Source: JAVZLH01 sp038883475 (GTDB taxonomy: Archaea; Thermoproteota; Bathyarchaeia; Bathyarchaeales; Bathycorpusculaceae). Taken from it: a DNA stretch of 5,452 nt. This document shows, in pieces, positions 1-5,452 of the stretch (its first letter is position 1; each line of letters begins with the position of its first letter). The notes under the pieces are model-generated. The model saw only the letters and a program-made list of their open reading frames with translations, made no database searches and had not been told where the DNA came from. The position numbers and the translations under genes were made by a program. The stretch lies in NCBI GenBank assembly GCA_038883475.1, contig JAVZMA010000034.1:1-5452 (forward strand), given 5' to 3'.

Positions 1-1118
1 CGCTTTGCACTAAATGTTCAGTTTGCTATTCAGCTTGTCCAGCCGTAATAGATGAAAGATTTTTGGGACCGATGGCTTTAACCTCCAACTACCGGTTCAT
101 AGCGGATTCGAGAGACGAAGGCTTTGAGGAACGGTTAAAGCCTATGGCAGATAATGTTTGGCTATGCACATCATGCAACTCTTGCACGCTGTTTTGTCCT
201 AAGCTTGTTGAGTGTTCAAACTCAATAGTTGAAGACCGCAGCCTACTAGTGGAGTCTGGGGCCATTCCTAAAACTGTTAAGGATGTTCTTGAAAGCGTCT
301 TCAAATACCACAACCCGATGGGGACGCATCAGAGCAGGCGCATGGAGTGGGCTGAAGGCTTAAATGTTAAGGCATATCCAACTGTGGCGAAGGCGGATGT
401 CCTCTACTTTGTTTGTTGCTCAGCAGCTTTTGACGTGAGAAACCGTGAACTCGCACGAGTAATGGCGCAAATATTCGATAGGCTCGGCGTTAACTATGCA
501 ACTTTGGGAGCGGAAGAATGGTGCTGCGGAGACCACATGCTTAGAATGGGCGAGAAGGGCTTGTTTGAAGAACTCGCAAAACACAACATAGACATGTTCG
601 CCAAGGTCAAAGCAGACAAGATTGTTACGCTTTCGCCCCACTGCTACAACACGTTCAAAAACGACAAGCCTTACGCAGACGCGAAACTCAACGTTCAACA
701 TTACACTCAGTTCTTGGCAGAAGCCATACAAAAAGGCAAATTAAAACTTGAAAAACCTGTTAAGAGGCGAGTTGCCTACCACGACCCATGTTTCCTAGGC
801 AAACGCAACGGAATCTACAACGAACCCAGACACATTCTGCAGTCAATTAAAGGCTTAGAGCTTGTTGAGATGCGTAGAACAAGACAAAGCAGCTTCTGCT
901 GCGGCGGCGGAGCAGGAAGAGTTTGGACGGAAGAAGCGCCTTCCGAGAAAAGACTGTGCGTTGAACGTGTGAAGGAAGGGTTAGAGTTGGGCGTTGACAC
1001 GATAGCTGTGGTTTGCCCCTTCTGTGTAACCACCCTTGAAGATGCAGTTAAAGTCTTGGATGTGGAAAACAAGATAGCCATAAAAGACATTCTCGAAATC
1101 CTAAAAGAAACACTATAA
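1..1118 (+). CDS. TfrB-like SdhB/HdrD fusion iron-sulfur protein, 5'-truncated by the window edge
   Basis: The frame is open to the left edge (first full codon at 3), so the gene begins outside the window. A TTG at 63 could be mistaken for the start, but the codons before it encode CTKCSVCYSACP (6-41), an intact CxxCxxCxxxCP 4Fe-4S motif. Next comes an SdhB-like stretch (FLGPMAL, YRFIADSRD) and a second 4Fe-4S motif, CTSCNSCTLFCP (165-200). The rest is two CCG domains of the HdrD/GlpC type. The first has VCCSAAFD, WCCGD and SPHCYNTF; the second has DPC, FCCGGGAGR and CPFC. This order matches the thiol:fumarate reductase B subunit and related cytosolic electron-transfer subunits, which usually carry an N-terminal 2Fe-2S domain, presumably lost off the window. 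Family knowledge suggests it relays electrons between a flavoprotein partner and a thiol/disulfide or other acceptor. The partner and substrate cannot be read here. HdrD-like or glycolate-oxidase-type iron-sulfur subunits are alternatives. Family confidence is high, exact role low. Confidence 0.88.
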   Translation, partial: LCTKCSVCYSACPAVIDERFLGPMALTSNYRFIADSRDEGFEERLKPMADNVWLCTSCNSCTLFCPKLVECSNSIVEDRSLLVESGAIPKTVKDVLESVFKYHNPMGTHQSRRMEWAEGLNVKAYPTVAKADVLYFVCCSAAFDVRNRELARVMAQIFDRLGVNYATLGAEEWCCGDHMLRMGEKGLFEELAKHNIDMFAKVKADKIVTLSPHCYNTFKNDKPYADAKLNVQHYTQFLAEAIQKGKLKLEKPVKRRVAYHDPCFLGKRNGIYNEPRHILQSIKGLELVEMRRTRQSSFCCGGGAGRVWTEEAPSEKRLCVERVKEGLELGVDTIAVVCPFCVTTLEDAVKVLDVENKIAIKDILEILKETL

Positions 1119-1346
1119 AGCTTACTTTTTGTTTTTAACATTTTAAAACCGCGACGCAATTCCACAATATTCCGTTAAGAGACACTAACAGAGCAAAATT
1201 CTGCAATGGCGAGAACAGCTCCGTGCTATCGTTACGTATTTTGGGCTTTTCCGTTATTTAAGCCAGAGTTTACCATTTTGAGCGTTATTGTTAATGCTAA
1301 ATCTAATAAGTAAGAAGTTAAACCGATATTATCTGGGCGATTTTCA
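1119..1346. other. Intergenic spacer with no recognisable gene
   Basis: This 228-base spacer separates the TfrB-like gene from the membrane protein gene. After the T-rich tract I find no tRNA, no C/D-box or other RNA signature and no credible small ORF. A 5-bp inverted repeat (GGCTT 1244-1248, AAGCC 1260-1264) flanks the AT-rich TTATTTA (1254-1260), which could be a weak TATA box. That would leave a leader of about 60 bases before the GTG at 1347. AT-rich stretches at 1298-1310 and 1315-1330 are alternative promoter candidates. None is decisive. Confidence 0.4.
1121..1140 (+). terminator. T-rich probable transcription terminator of the TfrB-like gene
   Basis: Just after the TAA stop (1116-1118) the plus strand carries a pyrimidine-rich tract with two runs of five T split by one G (1126-1136). 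Archaeal RNA polymerase commonly terminates on T-runs of this kind without a hairpin. I see no strong stem in front of it. The call rests on base composition and position only. Confidence 0.45.
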
Positions 1347-2312
1347 GTGTATCCTTCTTTAGGGCGTATCGGCTATCCTGTGGCCAAAATCAGATGGTTT
1401 ACGTCTATTATTTCTGCAGCCTTTTTTAGCTTCTTACTATATTCAGCCTCAGTATATCTCAAATTGTTTACAATTCCTAGGGGATTTTATCTTCTCCTCG
1501 GTATTATTGAAGGTTTATTGATGGGAGAGTTTGAGGCCCGAATTGTAACTAGTAAATTAGTAAAGGAAACAGAAACTATAGTGTGGCAAATACCTCTAAT
1601 AAGCGCTGTTTTATGCGGTTTACCACTTTTGTTTGCATTAATGTTCTTTGGAGTTTCGGAGCTTTTACCCTTTGCAGCCTATCTGGTGTTGCCGTTTTAT
1701 CCGGTTTATTGTGCTACAAGTGGCTGGCGCTTTCGCAAGTTTGAGCAGCAGAATAAGGTGCAGGTTTTCGTATTTATTTATGGAATTAAGTTCTGGACGG
1801 AACCCATCCTTAGCGATAGCGACAGATTAAACTATTTCATAGACAATGTAGCGTCGAAGGATGCACTCACAATATTAAGCCAAGCGGGATATTCGAAAAG
1901 GTTGATGGCGGCACTTGAGGAAAAGCAAAACATTGAAAAATCAGCTAGAAAAGCATTGTTTAACATTCTCCAAGTCATAAATGAGTATAGGCATAAAACG
2001 ATGATAGTATTCGCCATGTTTTTAACCTCATGCCTTCTTCTTATAGTCTATTTTATCGCACTTGCGAGCACAAATACGTTTGGACTGGTGCATGTTGTAA
2101 ACAATAAAATAGTCTCGGGGCAAGCCATCAGTTTGATACTAACATGCATTCCAACATTCTCGGTTTTCGGCGGTGTATTCATAGCAACATGGCGTCTGAG
2201 AAAGCAATGCAGAAAAAGAATCTCAAACATTTTGGAAAGCTTAGACTCGAATAAGCTGTCTTCCATCTTTGTTACTGATGAAAAAGTAGCCGACAATTCT
2301 TGCAGTAATTAA
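1347..2312 (+). CDS. Six-helix integral membrane protein of unknown family
   Basis: I do not recognise this 321-residue protein. It shows six hydrophobic segments at about residues 18-39, 46-62, 80-102, 106-127, 217-241 and 258-281. Basic residues cluster at the N-terminus (R7, K14, R16), after helix 2 (R65, K70, K73), after helix 4 (WRFRKFEQQNK) and after helix 6 (WRLRKQCRKR). The positive-inside rule is therefore met throughout, with both termini in the cytoplasm. About 90 charged, mostly helical-looking residues (128-216) lie between helices 4 and 5 and would form a cytoplasmic domain; the C-terminal 40 residues are also cytoplasmic. No catalytic motif, cofactor site or signal peptide is evident. 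The GTG at 1347 is the only ATG/GTG/TTG codon between the in-frame stop at 1311 and position 1380, but it has no clear Shine-Dalgarno motif; GTG at 1380 is possible. The gene is flanked by spacers of over 220 bases, so it is probably its own transcript. It looks more AT-rich than its neighbours. Confidence 0.75.
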   Translation: MYPSLGRIGYPVAKIRWFTSIISAAFFSFLLYSASVYLKLFTIPRGFYLLLGIIEGLLMGEFEARIVTSKLVKETETIVWQIPLISAVLCGLPLLFALMFFGVSELLPFAAYLVLPFYPVYCATSGWRFRKFEQQNKVQVFVFIYGIKFWTEPILSDSDRLNYFIDNVASKDALTILSQAGYSKRLMAALEEKQNIEKSARKALFNILQVINEYRHKTMIVFAMFLTSCLLLIVYFIALASTNTFGLVHVVNNKIVSGQAISLILTCIPTFSVFGGVFIATWRLRKQCRKRISNILESLDSNKLSSIFVTDEKVADNSCSN

Positions 2313-2429
2313 AAATTGAAGCTCTCTGTTGCTTGCATAGTTTTTCATGGAAAATTCTAGAGGGGATATCCAATTTTGCTAGTTTCTGTAACTAATAAAA
2401 TTGACTTCTCCAAACAAGAATCCATAAGA

Positions 2430-2460
2430 ATTTCACGTATCCTTGTAGAATGTGTGAAAT
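2430..2460. promoter_or_regulatory. Inverted repeat upstream of the AOR TATA box, possible regulator site
   Basis: ATTTCAC (2430-2436) and GTGAAAT (2454-2460) are perfect 7-bp inverted arms separated by 17 bases. The right arm ends about 19 bases before the main TATA candidate, a position where an archaeal activator or repressor could contact the basal factors. The site lies upstream of the expected transcription start, so a DNA-binding role is more likely than an RNA stem. A second AT-rich element (TATAAAA, 2460-2466) overlaps the right arm. If that were the real TATA box, the repeat would be an operator touching it. No specific regulator can be named. Confidence 0.4.
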
Positions 2461-2478
2461 ATAAAACAAAACAGATAC

Positions 2479-2492
2479 CTTAATATATATAC
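2479..2492 (+). promoter_or_regulatory. Archaeal TATA box for the AOR-polyferredoxin unit
   Basis: The CTTAATATATATAC stretch matches the AT-rich archaeal TATA element. With the usual spacing of roughly 25 bases, transcription would start near 2512-2518 and give a leader of about 30 bases that includes the Shine-Dalgarno motif. No convincing BRE is visible just upstream. Confidence 0.55.
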
Positions 2493-2532
2493 CACATAAA
2501 GTTATTTAATTCTCACTAAAATAATTGCGTAT

Positions 2533-2537
2533 GGAGG
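2533..2537 (+). promoter_or_regulatory. Shine-Dalgarno motif fixing the TTG start of the AOR
   Basis: GGAGG lies 9 bases ahead of the TTG at 2547 and complements the 3' end of archaeal 16S rRNA. An ATG at 2531 overlaps the motif but runs into TGA after four codons, and the TTG at 2542 is in another frame. The TTG at 2547 is therefore the start, which also gives the family-typical N-terminus MYGYAGKILHIDLTTG. Confidence 0.8.
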
Positions 2538-2546
2538 AAAATTGAA

Positions 2547-4409
2547 TTGTACGGCTATGCTGGAAAAATACTTCACATAGACCTAACAACAGGAAAAACC
2601 CGCACAGAGCCTTTAAACGAAGATTACGCCAAAAAATACATCGGCGGAATAGGTCTAGGAATGCGCCTATGGCTTGACAATTCAAAGCCAGGCGTTGACC
2701 CCTTCAGCCCAGAAAATCCGTTAATTCTCGCAACTGGACCAACATCTGGAACAGTTTGGCCAACAGGCGGAAACGGACACGCCTTCGTTTCAAAATCGCC
2801 TCAAAGCTACGGAGTTGGAGAGTCAAAGTCCCATGGATCTTTCGGAACAGAACTGAAAAGAGCTGGATACGACGCGGTGATTTTTAAGGGCAAAGCCGAA
2901 AAACCCGTTTACGTTTGGATCGACGACGACTCGGTTCAAATTCTAGACGCTTCACACTTGTGGGGCAAATCGCCAGCCGACACCGAAGACGCGATAAAGG
3001 AGGAGTTAGGCGACTACTACATCCGCGTTGCAGCCATAGGACCCGCAGGAGAAAAACTTGTGAGAATAGCGTGTATAATCAACGAGAAAACAAGGGCTGC
3101 TGGAAGAACAGGAATGGGCGCAGTCATGGGCTCTAAGAACTTGAAGGCGATTGCCGTGCGTGGAACAAACGACGTTAAAGTTGCAAAACCAGACGAGTTC
3201 CTAGAATTTGTTAAAGAATTTCACGAGAGAATGAAGGGACCAGCAACAAAGAAATATCGAACATTAGGCACTCCGGAAAACGTTCTAGTGCATAATGCTC
3301 TGCAGTGTATGCCAACAAGAAACTACAACAACTCCTACTTTGAAGCTGCAGAGAAAGTGAGTGGAGAAACCCTAAACGAGAGGTACGTAGCCAAAATTAT
3401 AGGATGCAGTTCATGCGCCATGCGGTGCGAGCACATATGCGTTGTTCCAGAAGGCCCATATAAAGGCGCCATGGCAAGAGTTGAATACGAACCCCTATGG
3501 GCTTTGGGACCATACTGCGGCGTCGACCGCCTTGATGCAATAATTAAGGCGTCAGAGCTCTGCAATTACTATGGCGTAGATTCGATAAGCGCTGGTGTAA
3601 TTGTCGGTTTTGCCATGGACTGTTTTGAAAACGGCATATTAACAGAGAAGGATTTGGATGGTTTAGAAGCGCGCTTCGGAAACCACGAAGCCATGGTTAA
3701 ACTAATTGAGAAAATGGGAAAGCGTGAGGGAATAGGTGACATACTCGCTGAAGGCGTGAAAATCGCCGCGGAAAAAATCGGGAAAGGCGCAGAGAAACTA
3801 GCCCAACACATCAAAGGAGTGGAAGTCACCGGTTACGACCTCAGATGCCTCAAGACTGCTGCTTTGGGCTTTGCGGTTTCCTTCCGCGGAGCAGACCACA
3901 ATAGGCATGGGGCTTACGCCTTCGACGTGAAAGGCAAAGTCAACCGCCTAAAGGCTGAGAGGGGAAGAGGCAAAATGGTCAAGGACATCGAGGATGTCTA
4001 CACAGTAATTGACTCGATGATAGTCTGCAAGTTCTCGAGAGGCACATACTACAAAGAATTTGAAGACTTAGCCAAGCTTTATACTCTGGTGACGGGTTTC
4101 GAAACAACTCCAGAGGAAATAAGGCTCGCTGGCGAGAGAATAAACAACCTCGCCAGACTCTTCAACATCAGAGAAGGCTTAGGCAGAAAAGACGACACCT
4201 TACCCTACAAAGTTATGCATATGCCAGTCCCAGACGAGGGACCGTCAAAAGGAGCCTACGTAAGCCAAGAAGAGTTAGACTTGCTTTTAGACGACTACTA
4301 CGAAGCCCGCGGATGGACGGAAGAAGGAATACCAACAGTTGAAAAGCTTAAGGAGTTGGGCATGGACGACCTAATCCACATAGTCGAAGGCAAAATCAAG
4401 GAGGCCTAA
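2547..4409 (+). CDS. Tungsten-dependent aldehyde:ferredoxin oxidoreductase family protein
   Basis: At 620 residues this is full length for the AOR family (about 600-620). The family oxidises aldehydes to carboxylic acids, or the reverse, at a tungsten bis-pyranopterin in the cytoplasm. The N-terminal cofactor domain is clear: MYGYAGKILHIDLTTG, GPTSGT (64-69), FVSKSPQSYGVGESKSHGSFG region (80-100), and AAGRTGMGAVMGSKNLKAI (184-202). The 4Fe-4S ligands are C287, C290, C294 (CSSCAMRC) and C494. An extra C298 follows closely. The two pterin-contact motifs, usually DxxGLD and DxxGLC, read NYYGVD (340-345) and DSMIVC (489-494), so both are altered. E313 and H451 (ADHNRHGAY) sit where the AOR catalytic Glu and His are expected. 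I recall DHNR and CKF-RG signatures from bacterial and archaeal AOR relatives of unassigned substrate, so no aldehyde can be named. The start is TTG with a good Shine-Dalgarno motif. The gene heads a unit with the polyferredoxin. Family is sure, substrate unknown. Confidence 0.95.
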   Translation: MYGYAGKILHIDLTTGKTRTEPLNEDYAKKYIGGIGLGMRLWLDNSKPGVDPFSPENPLILATGPTSGTVWPTGGNGHAFVSKSPQSYGVGESKSHGSFGTELKRAGYDAVIFKGKAEKPVYVWIDDDSVQILDASHLWGKSPADTEDAIKEELGDYYIRVAAIGPAGEKLVRIACIINEKTRAAGRTGMGAVMGSKNLKAIAVRGTNDVKVAKPDEFLEFVKEFHERMKGPATKKYRTLGTPENVLVHNALQCMPTRNYNNSYFEAAEKVSGETLNERYVAKIIGCSSCAMRCEHICVVPEGPYKGAMARVEYEPLWALGPYCGVDRLDAIIKASELCNYYGVDSISAGVIVGFAMDCFENGILTEKDLDGLEARFGNHEAMVKLIEKMGKREGIGDILAEGVKIAAEKIGKGAEKLAQHIKGVEVTGYDLRCLKTAALGFAVSFRGADHNRHGAYAFDVKGKVNRLKAERGRGKMVKDIEDVYTVIDSMIVCKFSRGTYYKEFEDLAKLYTLVTGFETTPEEIRLAGERINNLARLFNIREGLGRKDDTLPYKVMHMPVPDEGPSKGAYVSQEELDLLLDDYYEARGWTEEGIPTVEKLKELGMDDLIHIVEGKIKEA

Positions 4410-4426
4410 ACGGAGAGGATAAAATA

Positions 4427-4933
4427 ATGGTGAAAATTCACGAAAGAAAATTTGTTTCCGCCGACCCAGACAAATGCGTTGGCTGCCAAGTCTGCGAATA
4501 CATCTGCTCATGGGAGAAAGAGAAAGCCTTCAACCCGCTGAAATCAAGGATAAGAGTTGTAAGGCTAAATCCGCTGGTGAATCTTTCGCTTACTTGTAGG
4601 CTCTGTGAGGAACCGCCGTGCGTCGCCGCTTGCCCAAGAGACGCCTTAACCCAGTCTGAAGAAACAGGCTTAATAATGGTTGACGAGGACAAGTGCAACG
4701 GTTGCGGATGGTGCATCGAAGCATGCGATTACGGAGCAATTTCACTGCACCCAGACAAAAAAGTTGTTTTCGTCTGCGATTTATGCAAGGATAAGGGCGA
4801 ACCCCAATGTGTTAAGTGGTGTCCAGAAGAAGCCCTAGACTTGGTCACAGCAGACGTTTTGGCTCAGAAGGCGAGAATAACAGCTACAAAGAAGTTGCTT
4901 CAAGAAGTGGCAAAAGCCGCTCCTGCAACTTAG
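4427..4933 (+). CDS. Polyferredoxin with four 4Fe-4S clusters, probable electron-transfer subunit of the AOR
   Basis: The 168-residue protein has exactly sixteen cysteines in four groups. They are C17/20/23/27 (CVGCQVCEYIC), C57/60/65/69 (CRLCEEPPCVAACP), C90/93/96/100 (CNGCGWCIEAC) and C117/120/128/132 (CDLC, then CVKWCP). This is the DmsB/HycB-like pattern, predicted to bind four 4Fe-4S clusters by cross-pairing of motifs. There is no signal peptide or membrane segment, so it is cytoplasmic. It starts 17 bases after the AOR stop, with GGAGAGG at 4412-4418 eight bases before the ATG. The pair is thus almost certainly co-transcribed, without a promoter of its own. AOR-family enzymes with such a small subunit are known: the AorA protein of Aromatoleum, PF1479 beside WOR5, and WorS of bacterial WorLS. 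By analogy it takes electrons from the AOR cluster to ferredoxin or another acceptor. The last 35 residues are a cysteine-free, probably helical tail ending AAPAT. Confidence 0.92.
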   Translation: MVKIHERKFVSADPDKCVGCQVCEYICSWEKEKAFNPLKSRIRVVRLNPLVNLSLTCRLCEEPPCVAACPRDALTQSEETGLIMVDEDKCNGCGWCIEACDYGAISLHPDKKVVFVCDLCKDKGEPQCVKWCPEEALDLVTADVLAQKARITATKKLLQEVAKAAPAT

Positions 4934-4963
4934 CCTTCCTTTTTCTACCCATTTTTAGGGAAG
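4934..4963 (+). terminator. Terminator region between convergent genes
   Basis: Only 21 bases separate the stop codons of the polyferredoxin (4931-4933, plus) and the protease (4955-4957, minus). The plus strand has runs of five or more T at 4940-4944 and 4952-4956, suitable for archaeal T-run termination of the AOR-polyferredoxin transcript. CTTCC (4935-4939) and GGAAG (4959-4963) could pair as a 5-bp stem, extended by a G-U and a T-A pair. That stem may serve both directions. On the minus strand there is no T-run here, so the protease transcript may read into the end of the polyferredoxin gene. Confidence 0.45.
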
Positions 4964-5449
4964 AACCTTAAGCAAAGTTTTTACAATTTTTTGCCCTGCT
5001 TTCTCAACTTCGGGTGTTAATCCCTCGCCAAAGTCTGTTTGTTTAGGCTCTATCAAAAGTAAGGCAACCTTCGCTTTAACCGTTTGAGCCAGATGCTCAC
5101 AAAAAACTCTCAAGGGAAGCATGTGGGTTGAAAACGCCGGAAAAATTTCTAAATGTTGCGGGCTTGTTAGCTTTGATTCTCCTGGTTTTAATCCTAAAAT
5201 TGCAGCGTCTATGAGGAGAACATGGGTTGGGTTGAAGTCGATTATTTGTTGGATGAAGCTTTCTGGGACGGTTTCGCATTCGATTAACTGGACGTTACTG
5301 GAGACTTTTCCCTGCAAATCTTGAACTATCTTAACACCTACAAAGTCATCCATACGAATAGGATTCCCGATGCCGGCTACAACAACCCTTTTGGCGTCAA
5401 CAAGCCACTTTTTTAACTCTTTTTGAAGGCTATATTTTCCACTGGTCAA
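4955..5449 (-). CDS. [NiFe]-hydrogenase maturation protease (HycI/HoxM family), start near the window edge
   Basis: The 164-residue protein has the endopeptidase fold signature VVVAGIGNPIRMDDFVGVK (22-40), then LLIDAA (78-83) and STHMLPL (107-113). Aligned by eye with E. coli HycI (nickel ligands D16, D62, H90), the ligands here are D35, D81 and H109. The family cleaves the C-terminal tail of the hydrogenase large subunit after nickel insertion, in the cytoplasm, as the last maturation step. The usual GDDG is MDDF here, but the key Asp is kept. Length is normal (about 150-165), so a TTG start at 5449 is possible. It lies three bases from the window edge, however, and its Shine-Dalgarno region cannot be seen. 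The frame stays open to the edge and the next in-frame Met (M33) is inside the active-site motif. The gene is convergent with the polyferredoxin and belongs to a different unit. A hydrogenase large subunit, the substrate, is not in view and may lie to the right. The subtype (Hyc, Frh/Mvh or other) cannot be told. Confidence 0.9.
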   Translation of the reverse strand: MTSGKYSLQKELKKWLVDAKRVVVAGIGNPIRMDDFVGVKIVQDLQGKVSSNVQLIECETVPESFIQQIIDFNPTHVLLIDAAILGLKPGESKLTSPQHLEIFPAFSTHMLPLRVFCEHLAQTVKAKVALLLIEPKQTDFGEGLTPEVEKAGQKIVKTLLKVLP

Positions 5450-5452
5450 CAG

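Larger units (their letters stand above)
2313..2546. other. AT-rich intergenic region carrying the AOR promoter and control elements
   Basis: The first part of this 234-base spacer offers only weak end signals for the membrane protein gene: a 4-bp AAGC/GCTT stem (about 2319-2334) and a run of five T at 2341-2345. The second half holds an inverted repeat, two AT-rich TATA candidates and a Shine-Dalgarno motif, listed separately. I see no small ORF or RNA gene. Confidence 0.5.

Noticed and set aside
63..65. TTG at 63 as the start of the left-hand gene
   Set aside because: The same frame is open to the window edge and encodes a full 4Fe-4S motif directly upstream that fits the family, so the TTG is an internal leucine codon.
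1170..1256. Direct repeat TTCCGTTA at 1170-1177 and 1249-1256
   Set aside because: An 8-bp repeat in an AT-rich spacer is weak, there is no third copy or regular spacing, and no link to a promoter is clear.
1244..1264. GGCTT/AAGCC hairpin as a structured RNA or riboswitch
   Set aside because: Only five base pairs with no conserved core or further stems; it is mentioned only as a minor element of the spacer.
2271..2285. CTGATGAAAAA as a C-box of a C/D sRNA
   Set aside because: It lies inside the membrane protein reading frame and I found no D-box (CTGA) at a proper distance with a paired terminal stem.
4438..4716. Long open frame on the minus strand opposite the polyferredoxin
   Set aside because: It is antisense to a gene with sixteen correctly spaced cluster cysteines, has no recognisable domain, and is a composition shadow.
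5121..5324. Plus-strand open frame opposite the hydrogenase protease
   Set aside because: It overlaps the active-site region of a well-supported protease gene on the other strand and shows no domain or ribosome binding site.
1..5452. CRISPR arrays, tRNA genes, insertion sequences or attachment sites
   Set aside because: Reading both strands I saw no regularly spaced repeats, no transposase-like protein, no terminal inverted repeats with target duplications, and no tRNA cloverleaf or T-loop signature.

Overview
The window looks like a stretch of an anaerobic archaeal chromosome. The reasons are an archaeal-type TATA box and Shine-Dalgarno motif ahead of a TTG-started gene, T-rich gene ends, and a gene set rich in iron-sulfur and tungsten redox proteins: a heterodisulfide-reductase-like protein, an aldehyde:ferredoxin oxidoreductase (AOR), a polyferredoxin and a [NiFe]-hydrogenase maturation protease. 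A Bathyarchaeia-like or related Thermoproteota lineage would fit, but this is an inference from gene content and style, not from a marker gene.

Layout. (1) Positions 1-1118, plus strand: the 3' part of a gene for a fusion of an SdhB-like ferredoxin module with an HdrD/GlpC-like double CCG module, as in TfrB (thiol:fumarate reductase subunit B). Its start lies left of the window; a 4Fe-4S motif sits in frame at 6-41. (2) 1119-1346: AT-rich spacer with a T-rich probable terminator. (3) 1347-2312, plus: a six-helix membrane protein of unknown family. (4) 2313-2546: AT-rich spacer holding an inverted repeat, a TATA box and a Shine-Dalgarno motif that select a TTG start. (5) 2547-4409, plus: a full-length tungsten AOR-family oxidoreductase. 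(6) 4427-4933, plus: a polyferredoxin with four 4Fe-4S clusters, 17 nt downstream and clearly in one transcription unit with the AOR. (7) 4955-5449, minus: a convergent HycI/HoxM-family hydrogenase maturation protease whose start lies at the right edge.

How they work together. The AOR and polyferredoxin form a plausible two-subunit soluble enzyme: the large subunit oxidises an aldehyde (or reduces an acid) at a tungstopterin, and electrons pass through its own 4Fe-4S cluster to the polyferredoxin and then to another carrier. The TfrB-like protein would link another substrate's electrons to thiol/disulfide or quinone-type chemistry; its partner subunit is not in view. The protease implies a [NiFe] hydrogenase elsewhere in the genome. 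The sequence gives no direct evidence that the left gene, the membrane protein and the AOR pair form one pathway. I did not find a clearly new type of system. The most distinctive points are the altered pterin motifs of the AOR paired with a polyferredoxin, the uneven cysteine sets in the TfrB-like protein, the orphan membrane protein, and the inverted repeat upstream of the AOR promoter.
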